Of a stretch of 64,000 nt of DNA, positions 49,939 to 59,969 are shown one piece after another (the stretch's first letter is position 1; each line of letters begins with the position of its first letter). The notes beneath the pieces were generated by a model that saw only the letters and a list, made by a program, of their open reading frames with translations, had not been told where the DNA came from and searched no databases. A program made the position numbers and the translations under genes. Source of the stretch: Burkholderia sp. HI2500 (GTDB lineage: Bacteria > Pseudomonadota > Gammaproteobacteria > Burkholderiales > Burkholderiaceae); the NCBI RefSeq assembly GCF_002223055.1, contig NZ_NKFL01000009.1:32029-96028 (forward strand), written 5' to 3'.

Positions 49939-52154
49939 AGACCCTTGCCACCTGGTTGCTGGTTGTGTTCCTCGGACTCGTCGCCTTCATTGGCCTTATC
50001 GGCGCCGGACAATACGCGGGTGCGAAGCTGTTCACGCAGTTGCAGGATTTGCCGGCGTCGGTGGTCGGCGTGTGGACGCTCTTCGACTACTGGCAGGCCT
50101 ACGGGAACGTCGGGAAGGTACGGTTTGCGCTCGTACCTGCGTCGTTTGTGGCGGCGCTTGTGCCATTGCTGCCGCTCGTCGTCACCGTACTGGCGTTCGC
50201 GGTCAAACGGCCCAAGCGTGAACTGCACGGTAGTGCGCGCTTTGCCAAGCGCCACGAGATCCGCAAGACCGGGCTGCTGGACGAAGCCGAGGGGCGGGTT
50301 AAGAAGGGGCGGCGGCATTACCCGTCGATCATCGTCGGCCGTTTGCCTGGCGGCAAGCCGGGCAGCCCAAACTACAGCCCCCGCTATCTGACGTTCATTG
50401 GCCAACAGTTTGTGATGCTGGCCGCCCCGACGCGTAGTGGCAAGGGGGTCGCCGTCGTGATCCCGAATTTACTCACCTATCCGGACTCAGTCGTAGTGCT
50501 CGACATCAAGGGCGAGAACTTCGACATCACGTCGCAGTATCGGAAGAACTGTGGGCAGGCAGTGTATCGCTGGGCGCCGTTCGATGAAGGCGGGTTCACT
50601 CACGCGTGGAACCCGCTTATCAAGATCGGGAAGCTTCCGCCGCACATTCGGATCGGCCGCCTGCAGATGATTGCTGCGCGCCTGTATCACTCGCCGGACG
50701 CACGCAACAAATTCTTCTATGACAGTGCGGCGGACCTGTTTCTCGGTGTCGCACTGTACCTGATGGAAACCCGTAAGGAAGATGCCTGGACGTTCGGAGA
50801 GATCCTGCGCGCCGGAGTGCCCATCCGCCCGGACGTGACGCTGCGTGCTCACGTGATGGACATGATGGAACGCGATCGTGAAGGCGAGCCGCTGTCGGGT
50901 GACTGTCTAGGCGCGCTCGCACGTCTGTTGTCGGCGCCCGACGAGACGATGGGCAACATCTCCAAGACCTTCATGGCCGGCCTGACGCTGTTCGCGAATC
51001 CGATCGTGGATGCGGCGACCAGTCGATGCGATTTTGACGTCGCCAAGGTGCGCCGCGAACCGATTTCGATCTATCTGGTGCTGCCGGCCGGAAAGCTGTC
51101 TATCGCAGGGCTACTCGCCAACCTATTTTTCACGCAGTGGATCGAGGACAACCTTGACGAACTGCCGGAAGCAAACCCGGATCTCCAGTATCAGTGCCTC
51201 GGCTTTCTTGATGAAGCGACCGCGGTTGGCAAGATCGAGATCCTGGACAAAGCAAGCGCCTTCATCGCGGGCTACAACATCCGGTTGTTGACGATCCTCC
51301 AGTCGAAGTCTCAAGGCGAAGACCCGAACGCGTACGGTGTCCACGGGATGCGCACGCTGGTGACCAACCATGCACTGAAGGTCGTCTATCCACCGCGCGA
51401 CACGCACGATTCCAAGGAAATGTCCGAGACGCTCGGCTACTTCACCGAAAAAGCCAAGTCGACGAGCCGCACGCGCGGGCGTAGCTCGTCGTCCGGTGAG
51501 AACACCTCTGACCAGAAGCGCAACCTGATGTATGCGCAGGAGCTTGAAATCATGCCGCAGTCCGAGGAAATCATTCTCGGCATGGGGCTGCCGATCCACT
51601 GCGAGAAGGCGTTCTATTACGAGGATCGCATGTTCATCGATCGGCTGCGATCGGTCTGTTCGTTGCTGGGTGAAGTGGGCGACAAGCGGCTGCCGACCGA
51701 GGTCGAGTTGACCGAGGCTCGAGTATCCGGACAGCTGCGCTACCAAGGCATCGAAATCATCAAGATCGCCGAGATCCACGCAGAGCGCTCGGCGCGGATC
51801 GCAGCTGCCGTTCGGGCGTCGCGCCAGGCGGGCGCAAAACCCATCTCCGCGAAAGAGCGGCTCGCTCTCGAGCAAGCGATTCCATCGGGCTTTTCATTGC
51901 AGAAGGTGCGCGAACAAATGCTGGAAAGCTTGTTCGCGATCGGCGAGCCGATCGATGACGATCTGCGGCGGATGTTCGCAGATGCGATCGCGGGGAACGC
52001 CGGCATCGCACTTGGCGCGGGGTTGATCGATCCGGATCCGGTAGCGAATGAAGCGCATGCGGGTCAAGCAACTGATTCGGGACAGCAGGGCAACGTAACG
52101 GAACACGCGCCGGCGGGCGCGCCGATGACGACGGAGGCATACCACCATGAGTAA
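49935..52154 (+). CDS. virD4: VirD4/TraG coupling protein
   Basis: 739 residues from ATG 49935. Two N-terminal membrane segments (WLLVVFLGLVAFIGLIGAG and LVPASFVAALVPLLPLVVTVL). The cytoplasmic ATPase has Walker A MLAAPTRSGKGVAVV (~162-172), Walker B CLGFLDEATAVG (~420), and FTHAWNPLIKIGK, TILQSKSQGEDPNAYG segments of the TraG/VirD4 family. It links the relaxosome to the T4SS. Walker B is FLDEAT instead of the usual LDEF form. The 3' end overlaps the next gene by 8 bp. Confidence 0.94.
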   Translation: MKTLATWLLVVFLGLVAFIGLIGAGQYAGAKLFTQLQDLPASVVGVWTLFDYWQAYGNVGKVRFALVPASFVAALVPLLPLVVTVLAFAVKRPKRELHGSARFAKRHEIRKTGLLDEAEGRVKKGRRHYPSIIVGRLPGGKPGSPNYSPRYLTFIGQQFVMLAAPTRSGKGVAVVIPNLLTYPDSVVVLDIKGENFDITSQYRKNCGQAVYRWAPFDEGGFTHAWNPLIKIGKLPPHIRIGRLQMIAARLYHSPDARNKFFYDSAADLFLGVALYLMETRKEDAWTFGEILRAGVPIRPDVTLRAHVMDMMERDREGEPLSGDCLGALARLLSAPDETMGNISKTFMAGLTLFANPIVDAATSRCDFDVAKVRREPISIYLVLPAGKLSIAGLLANLFFTQWIEDNLDELPEANPDLQYQCLGFLDEATAVGKIEILDKASAFIAGYNIRLLTILQSKSQGEDPNAYGVHGMRTLVTNHALKVVYPPRDTHDSKEMSETLGYFTEKAKSTSRTRGRSSSSGENTSDQKRNLMYAQELEIMPQSEEIILGMGLPIHCEKAFYYEDRMFIDRLRSVCSLLGEVGDKRLPTEVELTEARVSGQLRYQGIEIIKIAEIHAERSARIAAAVRASRQAGAKPISAKERLALEQAIPSGFSLQKVREQMLESLFAIGEPIDDDLRRMFADAIAGNAGIALGAGLIDPDPVANEAHAGQATDSGQQGNVTEHAPAGAPMTTEAYHHE

Positions 52155-55100
52155 CGAACAGCAGGGCAACAAGCGCGATGCGGCCGTGCGCGAATTCGAA
52201 GCGGCCGCGCGCGAGCACGGTCTAATTCTGAATGGTCCGCCCGAGGCGGACGGCGAATTCCACCGTGTGCCTGTCAAGGGAGACAAGCCCGGCAAGGAAA
52301 GTGGCTCGTACCGGCTTTCGCTTGACGGCGCACCGCGAGGATTTATCCAGAATTACCGTGAAGGGGGCGGGCTGAACTGGCGGCCGAGCGACGTGGCGAA
52401 TTTCACGTTGACGTCCGAAGAGCGTTCGGCCGACGCACAACGCCAGCGCGATCGCGCGGCGGAACGGGCGGCGAAGCACGACGAACGTGCTGCATGGGTG
52501 TCGGAAGAGTGGCGCAGGTTGCCGGTCGCGTCCGACGACCATGCGTATCTGGCTCGCAAGGGCGTCGTCAATCACGGGCTGAAGCTCGACCGGCACGGCA
52601 ATCTGGTCATGCCGCTGGTCGACATCGACGGCAAGCTCTGGAGCGTGCAGCGCATCAGTGCCGAGGGCAACAAGCTTTTTACCAAGGATGGCCGCACGCT
52701 CGCGTGCTTTAGTCCCGTGGGCGTGGACGATCCGCAAAAGCCGATCGTGATCGCGGAAGGGTACGCAACGTCGGCGAGTCTGTACGAAATTACTGGTCTG
52801 CCGGTGGTCTGTGCGCTGAACGCTGGAAACTTGCGACCGGTGGCCGAGGCGTTTCGGCAGAAATACCCGGAGCGTCCGATCCTAATCGCGGGCGACAACG
52901 ACCATGTGAAAGAAGCGTCGGGCAAGCCGAACGTCGGCAAAGACGCGTCGTTTGCGACGGCCGAGGCGGTTGGCGGCCACGTGCTGCTGCCGGCGTTCGA
53001 GCCGGACGACGGCGGTACCGACTGGAACGATCTGGCGGCCTCGCGTGGAAGTGAAGCCGTGCGCGAACAGGTCGAGACGCTGCTGACGACGATTTCGATC
53101 GCGAACCTGCTTGCTGCGCCGGATCTGTCCGCGCGGCCCGCGCCATTCGAGCCGTCCGGCGCTGCGGCATCGCGCGTGGCGGATGGTCGCACGTACCTGG
53201 TCGTCCCGTACAAGGAACGTGAGGATGCGAATGCATTGGGGGCCAAGTGGGATCGGGAACGCAAGCAGTGGTATGTGCCACGCGATGTTGACCTTGCTGC
53301 GTTCGATCGGTGGCCGCGCGCCGATGCAGCCGAACCTAGTGGTGCTGCGAGCCCGGCACCCGTAACGCCGGGCGCCGCGGTGCCGGCGACGCCAGCCGTC
53401 GAGGCGACACCGCCAGCGCCGGCACAACGTGCACAGCCGAATCAGCCGCTGCCGCCGCGCGACGAACAGCTGGGCCGGGCGTTCCGGAGTGTGCTGCAGT
53501 CGATCGCTGCGTCGACGACCGTGCGCGGCGACGAAGTCACGCGCACGATTGCGCTGGATGCGAAGGTCGAAGCGGTGTACCACGATGCGTGGCGGCGCAC
53601 GGGTGCGGCCGGTGCGGGCGATCGCGCGGTGGGCGAGATGATTCGCAGGGAGCAGGGCTTTGCGGCAGAGTCGATGCCGGCGCAGGCGGCCGCCGCGCTC
53701 GAAAAGATCCGCGCGGAGTTCGGGTTGACGTCGGCGCCGACGAACGCGGTTACGGACGAACCTATAGTCGGTGCCGACCCGGTACCGGCCACGTCGACAA
53801 ATGCCGAAACGCTGGCGAAGATCCGGGCGCAATCAGGGCTGACTGCTGAGCCGGCTACGACGGAGCTGGACGCGCAGGGCGCAGTCAGTGCGGTCCAACC
53901 GCCGCTGACCACGGACATTACCGAGGGCAACCTGCAGGGTGAATCCGCGGCAGCGGATCGTCGCGGTGTGGTTGAACGCGCCGATGCGGAATTTGCGCGC
54001 GATGTACAGGCGGCTCTCGAAAGTGAGCTGGAGGATCATGGACGGACGGACTGGATGGACAGTCAAATGCAGTTCTGGCGCCAGGTCGCGGACCGAAGGG
54101 GCCTGACCGAGCGAATTGAGGCGGAGTTCGCGACTGGCAAGACGGTGGCCCAAGTGGACGCCGCTCTGGGGCGGGATCTGGATTTCCTGGAGCCTGGTGA
54201 TCGCTCGACTTTCCTGCCGCTGGTGCGTGCGTCGCTCGGCATCCCGTCGCGCATGACGGCCGACGGGCAGGAGGAATTTACCGAGTGGAAACAGGCATAC
54301 GACGCCCGACAAGCTGAACGCCTGGGTGCCGCGGACAATGGCAATCCGGATGGCGCTCCATCGGCCGGTGACGTCCCGGAACGAGACGCGACGATGTGGG
54401 ATGTCGCCGACGATACTGCTGCTGACGGAAGGTTGAGCGGCGATGTGCGCTCGGCCCCCGAACTGCAAGCCGAGCCGGGTGTGCTTGCTGGGCCGGCGAT
54501 CGGTCAGTCGATCGGGCAAACGCGGCTGGATCACGTGCGGCGCGAACAGGCGGCCGCCGAGAATGATCTGCCGCTGTCGACGGACGAGCCATCGGCGTCT
54601 ATTCGTAGCGATGTGCCGGTGGGCACCACCGAACTGTTCGAACGGCTCGGCATTCGACACGATCCGCGTGCGCCGCTCGCGATGGCGATGGCGGACGCCC
54701 AGTGGCGAATCCGTAGTGCGCTGACAGGGCGCGATGCGCCGCTCGACGCCGAAACGCACGCGCAGGCGGTCAGCTGGGTCAAGTGGCTGGCCGAGAATCG
54801 CGATCCGCGTGTGCGCGATAGTGCGTTGAGTGTAGCGCTCGCGCTCGGCCGCCATGACGACGTCTTTGGCGAAACGGGGCTGCCCAATCCGTTTGAACGC
54901 ACGGCGCTCGCGAGCGCGTACCACCTCGGGCGTGAGCGGGAAGTGCTCGGTGCGGACCGAGCGACACCTGATCGTGCCGAGAATCGCCAGCGCTTCGAGC
55001 CGATGTTCGAAGCGCTGAGCGTGAACGGCGAGCCGGGCCGCCCGATGATCGACGTGCTCGATCAGCTACAGCGACGGGTGGAAGTCGGCGCAGAGCGTTG

Positions 55101-57000
55101 GCCGCTTGACGAGGCCGCCCGGGAGCAACTTGCCGCCTGGCTCACGTGGGTGAACCGCTCGGCCGAGGATCCCGCGGTGCGCGAGGCGACGCTGTCGGTT
55201 GCCCGTACGATGGGACAGTACGACAACGCGAAGTTCGTGAACGACGTGCCGTTTCGCGACGCGGCGCTGCTGGACGAGTATCGGGAAGGCTGGAACAGCG
55301 TGAAATGGTCGGCGTCCGGATGGACGACGAATCCGGAGCGAGGCGGCGATCAACGGCCGATGCCTGGCCTGCGCGAGCGGCCGGAGCCGCGCGAGAGCCG
55401 GTCGATCGGAACCGTCGCCCCGTCCGCACGCGTGGTGCCGGCGGCCGCGGAAGCGAATCGCGCACCGGTTCAGACTGTTGGCGACACGCCGGTCGCCGGC
55501 GACACGGTGTCGCCGAAGCCACCGGCGAACGAACCGAGTGCAAAGAATCCGGCCAATGAGTCGATCAAACCGGTCGGCGAGCGCGTTGCACCCGCTGATC
55601 TCGAGCGCGTGCGCCAGGTACGTAGCGCCGACGGGGACGCTGTGCGCGCGACACTGGACGACGCACGTGCGCAACAGCAGTCGGTTGCGGATGAGGCTGC
55701 CCGCAAGACGGAGGATCTGACGAGCCGACTGAAAGCAAAACCGTTCGGCACACCGTCACGATCGGCTGATACCCCGCAATCCCGACCGGCGCGGAACCGC
55801 GAACCGAACGAAATCGAGATTGGTGAAACGGTTGATCGTAAGCCGATTCTGACGCCGACCGGCTACGACTTGCCGCCCTCGATCGCGGAACGTTACGTCG
55901 TAAAAGACGGCAAGTTCTGGAAACCGAACCTGAAGGATCCTGGGGAACCGGGCAACGACGTACCGCACTTCGAGGACAAGGGGGTCCGGCTTACCTCGCA
56001 CGCCAACGATCGCGGCACGCTGGCCGACATGATCGCGGTCGTGCAGGCGAAGAATTTTACGGAGATCACGCTGAAGGGTGACCCCGAGTTTCGCCGTAAT
56101 GGCTGGCTCGAGGCGAAGCTGGCTGGCATGGAAGCGCATGGCTACAAGCCTACCGATAGCGATCACGCGTTGCTCGAGGCCGCTCGACGTGAACAGGCAC
56201 GGCAGCGTGACGCGCTGACGATCCGCAAGGGCGAGCCCCCTGCGCCGGCAGGCACGAAGCCGGCACCGAGCGATTCCACTGTGGCCACCGGCGTACCCGC
56301 CCCGGCAAGTCACAAGCCGGATTCGGTCACCACCGCGGCAAACGCGGCACCGACGCCCCAGGCCAAGCCGGTCGACACGATGTCGGGCGAGTTGCTTGAG
56401 CATGGGAGCGCGCGGTATCAGCACAAGCCGGATGCGTCGCATTCGTACTTCGTGCGGTATCGGGACGACGCGGGCGACGAGCGGACCGTCTGGGGTGTCG
56501 ATCTCAGACGAGCGATCGACGCATCTGGTGCCAAAGTCGGCGACACCGTGTCGCTGAAAAACCTGGGCGAGACGCCTGTTTCGGTCCAGGAGCCTGTGCG
56601 TGACGCGGATGGCAAGGTGATTCGGCTGGAATGGAAAGAGGCGATCCGCAACGCGTGGGAAGTCACGCGTTCGGATGGCGCTGAACCCGAACGTGCCCCA
56701 GCGGCCGCGCATGCTCCCACGCCACAGACGGTTGGGCAGTTGCGTGAGCAGTTCGAGAAGTCGCTGGCCGGATATCCGTCGCGCACCCGCGAGGAGATGC
56801 TGAATCGTTTCGACGCGAGCGTGAAGGTGGCGCTGGATGTTGAGCGCAAGGTGGCGAACGGCGAGCTGAAGGCGGGCGAAGCAGGGGGGGCGATAGAGGC
56901 GGGCTTTACGAGCTTGAAAAAGCAATGGAGCGCGCCGGCGCCGAAACAAGCGCCCGAAAAATCCCCTGGCATCAAGCAAGCGCCGAAGGTGGGGATTTGA
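52147..57000 (+). CDS. 1,617-residue TOPRIM/polyvalent plasmid protein (TraC-like primase)
   Basis: Multidomain. N-terminal DNA primase-like part (~1-300) contains VREFEAAAREHGLILNG and the TOPRIM segment KPIVIAEGYATSASLYE, then PILIAGDNDHVK. Residues ~335-385 match DUF5710 (YLVVPYKEREDANALGAKW). A Pro/Ala linker (~390-440) leads to helical, repeat-like parts (~440-1000). At ~1215-1340 lies an LPD7-like domain (VKDGKFWKPNLKDPG, EITLKGDPEFRRNGWLEAKL), and at ~1410-1500 a KfrB-like domain (LLEHGSARYQHKP...VWGVDLRRAI). Such polyvalent proteins travel with conjugative plasmids and may be transferred into recipients to prime the entering strand and counter host defences. Overlaps virD4 by 8 bp. 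Confidence 0.8.
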   Translation: MSNEQQGNKRDAAVREFEAAAREHGLILNGPPEADGEFHRVPVKGDKPGKESGSYRLSLDGAPRGFIQNYREGGGLNWRPSDVANFTLTSEERSADAQRQRDRAAERAAKHDERAAWVSEEWRRLPVASDDHAYLARKGVVNHGLKLDRHGNLVMPLVDIDGKLWSVQRISAEGNKLFTKDGRTLACFSPVGVDDPQKPIVIAEGYATSASLYEITGLPVVCALNAGNLRPVAEAFRQKYPERPILIAGDNDHVKEASGKPNVGKDASFATAEAVGGHVLLPAFEPDDGGTDWNDLAASRGSEAVREQVETLLTTISIANLLAAPDLSARPAPFEPSGAAASRVADGRTYLVVPYKEREDANALGAKWDRERKQWYVPRDVDLAAFDRWPRADAAEPSGAASPAPVTPGAAVPATPAVEATPPAPAQRAQPNQPLPPRDEQLGRAFRSVLQSIAASTTVRGDEVTRTIALDAKVEAVYHDAWRRTGAAGAGDRAVGEMIRREQGFAAESMPAQAAAALEKIRAEFGLTSAPTNAVTDEPIVGADPVPATSTNAETLAKIRAQSGLTAEPATTELDAQGAVSAVQPPLTTDITEGNLQGESAAADRRGVVERADAEFARDVQAALESELEDHGRTDWMDSQMQFWRQVADRRGLTERIEAEFATGKTVAQVDAALGRDLDFLEPGDRSTFLPLVRASLGIPSRMTADGQEEFTEWKQAYDARQAERLGAADNGNPDGAPSAGDVPERDATMWDVADDTAADGRLSGDVRSAPELQAEPGVLAGPAIGQSIGQTRLDHVRREQAAAENDLPLSTDEPSASIRSDVPVGTTELFERLGIRHDPRAPLAMAMADAQWRIRSALTGRDAPLDAETHAQAVSWVKWLAENRDPRVRDSALSVALALGRHDDVFGETGLPNPFERTALASAYHLGREREVLGADRATPDRAENRQRFEPMFEALSVNGEPGRPMIDVLDQLQRRVEVGAERWPLDEAAREQLAAWLTWVNRSAEDPAVREATLSVARTMGQYDNAKFVNDVPFRDAALLDEYREGWNSVKWSASGWTTNPERGGDQRPMPGLRERPEPRESRSIGTVAPSARVVPAAAEANRAPVQTVGDTPVAGDTVSPKPPANEPSAKNPANESIKPVGERVAPADLERVRQVRSADGDAVRATLDDARAQQQSVADEAARKTEDLTSRLKAKPFGTPSRSADTPQSRPARNREPNEIEIGETVDRKPILTPTGYDLPPSIAERYVVKDGKFWKPNLKDPGEPGNDVPHFEDKGVRLTSHANDRGTLADMIAVVQAKNFTEITLKGDPEFRRNGWLEAKLAGMEAHGYKPTDSDHALLEAARREQARQRDALTIRKGEPPAPAGTKPAPSDSTVATGVPAPASHKPDSVTTAANAAPTPQAKPVDTMSGELLEHGSARYQHKPDASHSYFVRYRDDAGDERTVWGVDLRRAIDASGAKVGDTVSLKNLGETPVSVQEPVRDADGKVIRLEWKEAIRNAWEVTRSDGAEPERAPAAAHAPTPQTVGQLREQFEKSLAGYPSRTREEMLNRFDASVKVALDVERKVANGELKAGEAGGAIEAGFTSLKKQWSAPAPKQAPEKSPGIKQAPKVGI

Positions 57001-57005
57001 GCACA

Positions 57006-57413
57006 ATGCGCCGCCGTCATTTTCCCCACTTGCCGCATAACGCGGCGTTCTTCGCACGTGCGCGTGTGACCGTGCCGGGTTGGTTGCGCCAACACACGTC
57101 GCGTCGCGCGCGCTGGGTCGACGTGTGCCAGTTGGCCGACGCGATGACCGATCCGTTTGTGGCGGCGCTTGCGTCGCGGCTACCTCACCTCGCAACGGAC
57201 ATCGAGGCACGTGTGTCGATTTCGCTCGGCGCGACGTTCACGAGGTTTCGTGGCGAGGCGCATGCGCTCGATACGAGTCTGCGGGTGCTCGATCAACCAG
57301 TCTGGCGACTGTCGACGACGGGTGCGTTTGTGTGCGAGGCCGCCAAGGGCGAACCGGTACTGCTGGTATATACGCCGCCCATTCGGCGCGGTGACCTGGA
57401 CGAGAGAGGGTAA
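57006..57413 (+). CDS. Hypothetical protein (135 aa)
   Basis: Starts at ATG 57006, six bases after the previous stop. Soluble, mixed helix and sheet (VDVCQLADAMTDPFVAALASRL, then a beta-like RVSISLGATFTRFRGEAHAL). No family recognised; motif of a chorismate-lyase-like fold was considered and dropped. It precedes the StbB-like gene by two bases, so is probably in the same operon. Confidence 0.45.
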   Translation: MRRRHFPHLPHNAAFFARARVTVPGWLRQHTSRRARWVDVCQLADAMTDPFVAALASRLPHLATDIEARVSISLGATFTRFRGEAHALDTSLRVLDQPVWRLSTTGAFVCEAAKGEPVLLVYTPPIRRGDLDERG

Positions 57414-57415
57414 AC

Positions 57416-58177
57416 ATGGGAATCAGTATTGCTTTGGTGAACTGCTCCGGCAATGTCGGCAAGACGATGATCACGCGCGAAGTGTTCGCACCGCGTCTGC
57501 CGGACCTGCGCGTGATGCAGGTGGAGTCGATCAACGCGGACGAAGCTGCGGTTGGCGCCGGTGGCCGGGATGCAGTGCGCCCGGAGACGCTGATCGCGGC
57601 GCAGTTCGACATGCTGCACGAGGCGCTGATGCTGGGGCAGGCACTGATCGTGGACATCGGCGCATCCAACGTCGAGGAATACCTGAATCGACTGGACGAG
57701 GCCGCCGGCGCGCACGAGGACTACGGGTTCTTTGTGGTGCCGGTCGTACCGGCGCGCAAGCAGCTGCAGGACACGATAAAGACCATCGAGTTGCTGGCTG
57801 ATTTGGGCGTCGAACCCGATCGGATCCGTGTCGTGTTCAACCAGGTCGAGGCGCTGCGCAACGAAACCGACGAGGTGGCGATCGGCCGGGCGTTCGGGCC
57901 GTTGATCGAGTTCTTTCGTCGGGTGGGCGGCTTCCGGTTGGACATGGCCGCGTCGATCCCGAAGAGCGATGCGTTTCCGGCCGCGGCCGCGTTGGGCACA
58001 ACCGTGTATGCGATTAACGCGGACGAAACGGACTACAAGGCCGGCCTCGCCGAGATATCCGATCGGAACGAAGCGGTCTTGCGCACGAAGCTGATCGGGC
58101 TCAAGCGCCGTGCTACGTCCCTCAACCCGAAGCTCGACGCCGCGTTCGCTGCGGTGATGCGGGAGAAAACCGTATGA
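57416..58177 (+). CDS. StbB/TraL-like P-loop ATPase
   Basis: 253 residues. Non-standard Walker A CSGNVGKTMI (10-19) without the ParA Lys; Walker B ALIVDIGASNVEEYLNRLDEAAG. The C-terminal part (RVVFNQVEALRNETDEVA) completes a SIMIBI-type fold. StbB- and TraL-type proteins assist conjugative transfer or stability in IncW/IncN/IncP-like plasmids. Start at 57416 has GAGAGGG upstream. The 3' end overlaps the next gene by 4 bp. Confidence 0.75.
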   Translation: MGISIALVNCSGNVGKTMITREVFAPRLPDLRVMQVESINADEAAVGAGGRDAVRPETLIAAQFDMLHEALMLGQALIVDIGASNVEEYLNRLDEAAGAHEDYGFFVVPVVPARKQLQDTIKTIELLADLGVEPDRIRVVFNQVEALRNETDEVAIGRAFGPLIEFFRRVGGFRLDMAASIPKSDAFPAAAALGTTVYAINADETDYKAGLAEISDRNEAVLRTKLIGLKRRATSLNPKLDAAFAAVMREKTV

Positions 58178-58719
58178 ATGCACCCATTCCAGGCGGCCTG
58201 GCTGCCGTCAAGGCGGCCGCGCAGACGAGCTCAGGTAAAGGGGAGTCTGGCGATCGGGACGGCGTGGTGTCGATCGACGGTGTGAAGCAAGCGTTGCTGT
58301 CGCTGTCGTCGAGCCCGGAGTTGCGCGAAGCCGTGGTGGCCGAGTTGGTGACGGACCTTGCCAAAGCTGCTGAGGCCGTCCACGACATCGAGAGGCTGCT
58401 GCGGGTGACCGACGAGCAGTTGACGGGCCGCCTGGAGGAAATGCGCCAGGCCTCCGAAGAGTTCGTAGCGGTGGCCGTTCGCCATGAGGCAGCGTTTAAG
58501 GGTGAACTCGCGGTGCGTGCCGCTCAATTGGCGCGTCGCGAGGCACTCGACGCGCTGTCGTCCGAGCTCGTCAAGCTCCAGCAGCTGATCTCTCTACAGA
58601 ATCGCCCGCGCACGTCGTGGCGCACGATCGGCATGACGGTCGTGCTGACGGCCGCCGTCACGATCATGCTGGTCGGCACCGCGATCACCAGTTTTCGTCA
58701 CGTGATAGGAGGTGCTTGA
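58174..58719 (+). CDS. C-terminally anchored coiled-coil protein
   Basis: 181 residues. A helical middle (~60-145; DLAKAAEAVHDIERLLRV, ARREALDALSSELVKLQQL) and one membrane segment at the C-terminus (~155-178, IGMTVVLTAAVTIMLVGTAI). No family recognised, but TraM-like and StbC-like proteins have the same layout. It overlaps the StbB-like ATPase and the DUF1173 gene, so the three are likely coexpressed. Confidence 0.55.
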   Translation: MNAPIPGGLAAVKAAAQTSSGKGESGDRDGVVSIDGVKQALLSLSSSPELREAVVAELVTDLAKAAEAVHDIERLLRVTDEQLTGRLEEMRQASEEFVAVAVRHEAAFKGELAVRAAQLARREALDALSSELVKLQQLISLQNRPRTSWRTIGMTVVLTAAVTIMLVGTAITSFRHVIGGA

Positions 58720-59969
58720 TGCACGCCTACCGTTTCGGTACCGCACTCATTTCGGCCGACGCCGATGATCTGCAGCGTCATCTCGCGGCCGCATACAAAG
58801 GCAAGCAGCGGCCGCTCTGCGCGTGCCTGCCAGACGGCGTGCCGATGTACATCGCCAAGCTGGACGCCCACTATGTCATCAAGCGCATGCCGGACAGCGG
58901 CGCAAAGCACGCGCCGGAGTGCCCGTCCTACGAACCGCCGGCGGAACTGTCGGGGCGCGCGGCGGTGCTCGGCCAAGCCGTCCAGGACGATGGCGAGGCG
59001 ACGAACCTGCGTCTGGATTTCAGCCTGACGAAATCGAGCGGCAAAAGCGCGCCGGAGTCGTCGGGGCGCGAGAGCGACTCGGTGCGTACGGATGGGGCGA
59101 AGCTGACGCTGCGCGGCCTGCTGCATTACCTGTGGGATGAGGCGGGATTGAATCGCTGGTCGCCGGCGATGGAAAACAAGCGTAGCTGGGCCCTCGTGCG
59201 GCGCGAGCTGCTGTCGGCGGTGCTCGGCAAGACCGCGAAGAAGGCGCCGCTCGGCGAGCAGCTGTTCATTCCGGAGACGTGGTCGCTCGATCGCGATGCG
59301 GAGTTGACCGCACGACGCATCACGGCGATGGCGCCGCTCGCGAAGGTCGGCAAGACGCGGCCGATGATGATCGCGATCGGCGAGGTGAAAGAAATCTTGC
59401 CGACGCGCTCCGGAGCGAAGCTGGTTGCGAAGCACCTGGCGAATTTCCCGTTCATGCTCGACGAGGATCTGCACCGGCGCTTCATGAAACGGTTCGCGAA
59501 TGCGATCGCGCTGTGGGACGGCGTCGAAGGTGCTCACCTGATCTTCATTGCGACGTTCGGGCTTGAATCGACGGGCCTCGCGACGGTATCCACGTTGTCG
59601 GCGATGGTCGTGACGGATCGCTGGATCCCGTTCGAGGACATGTACGACAAAGTGCTGATCGACGCGATGACGAGCGACCGCCGGCGTTTTGTGAAGGGCC
59701 TGCGCTACAACCTGGCCGAGAACCAGACGCTCGCATGCGCGGTGCTAACCGACACCGATGTCCCCACGGCGCTGTATGTGCTCACGCCTGGCTCGCCCCC
59801 AGAAGCTGGCGAGGCGCTCGAGGCGGTGATAGCTGAGAGCGCGGTGCCCGCGTGGGTATGGGACGCGGACGAACCGATGCAGCTGCTTCCGTCAGCGAAG
59901 GGGGCGATCCGGTCGCTGCCGGCACCGGGGCCCGAGAGCATCGCGAACAGCACGGGGGCGACCGCATGA
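58719..59969 (+). CDS. DUF1173 family protein
   Basis: 416 residues from ATG 58719 (GGAGGT upstream). Starts with a Cys/His-containing zinc-ribbon-like region (RPLCACLPDGVPMYIAKL, HAPECPSYEPP) and continues with RGLLHYLWDEAGLNRWSP, a pattern of the DUF1173 family frequent on conjugative elements. Function unknown. Its start overlaps the preceding stop by one base and it overlaps the next gene by 4 bp. Confidence 0.7.
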   Translation: MHAYRFGTALISADADDLQRHLAAAYKGKQRPLCACLPDGVPMYIAKLDAHYVIKRMPDSGAKHAPECPSYEPPAELSGRAAVLGQAVQDDGEATNLRLDFSLTKSSGKSAPESSGRESDSVRTDGAKLTLRGLLHYLWDEAGLNRWSPAMENKRSWALVRRELLSAVLGKTAKKAPLGEQLFIPETWSLDRDAELTARRITAMAPLAKVGKTRPMMIAIGEVKEILPTRSGAKLVAKHLANFPFMLDEDLHRRFMKRFANAIALWDGVEGAHLIFIATFGLESTGLATVSTLSAMVVTDRWIPFEDMYDKVLIDAMTSDRRRFVKGLRYNLAENQTLACAVLTDTDVPTALYVLTPGSPPEAGEALEAVIAESAVPAWVWDADEPMQLLPSAKGAIRSLPAPGPESIANSTGATA

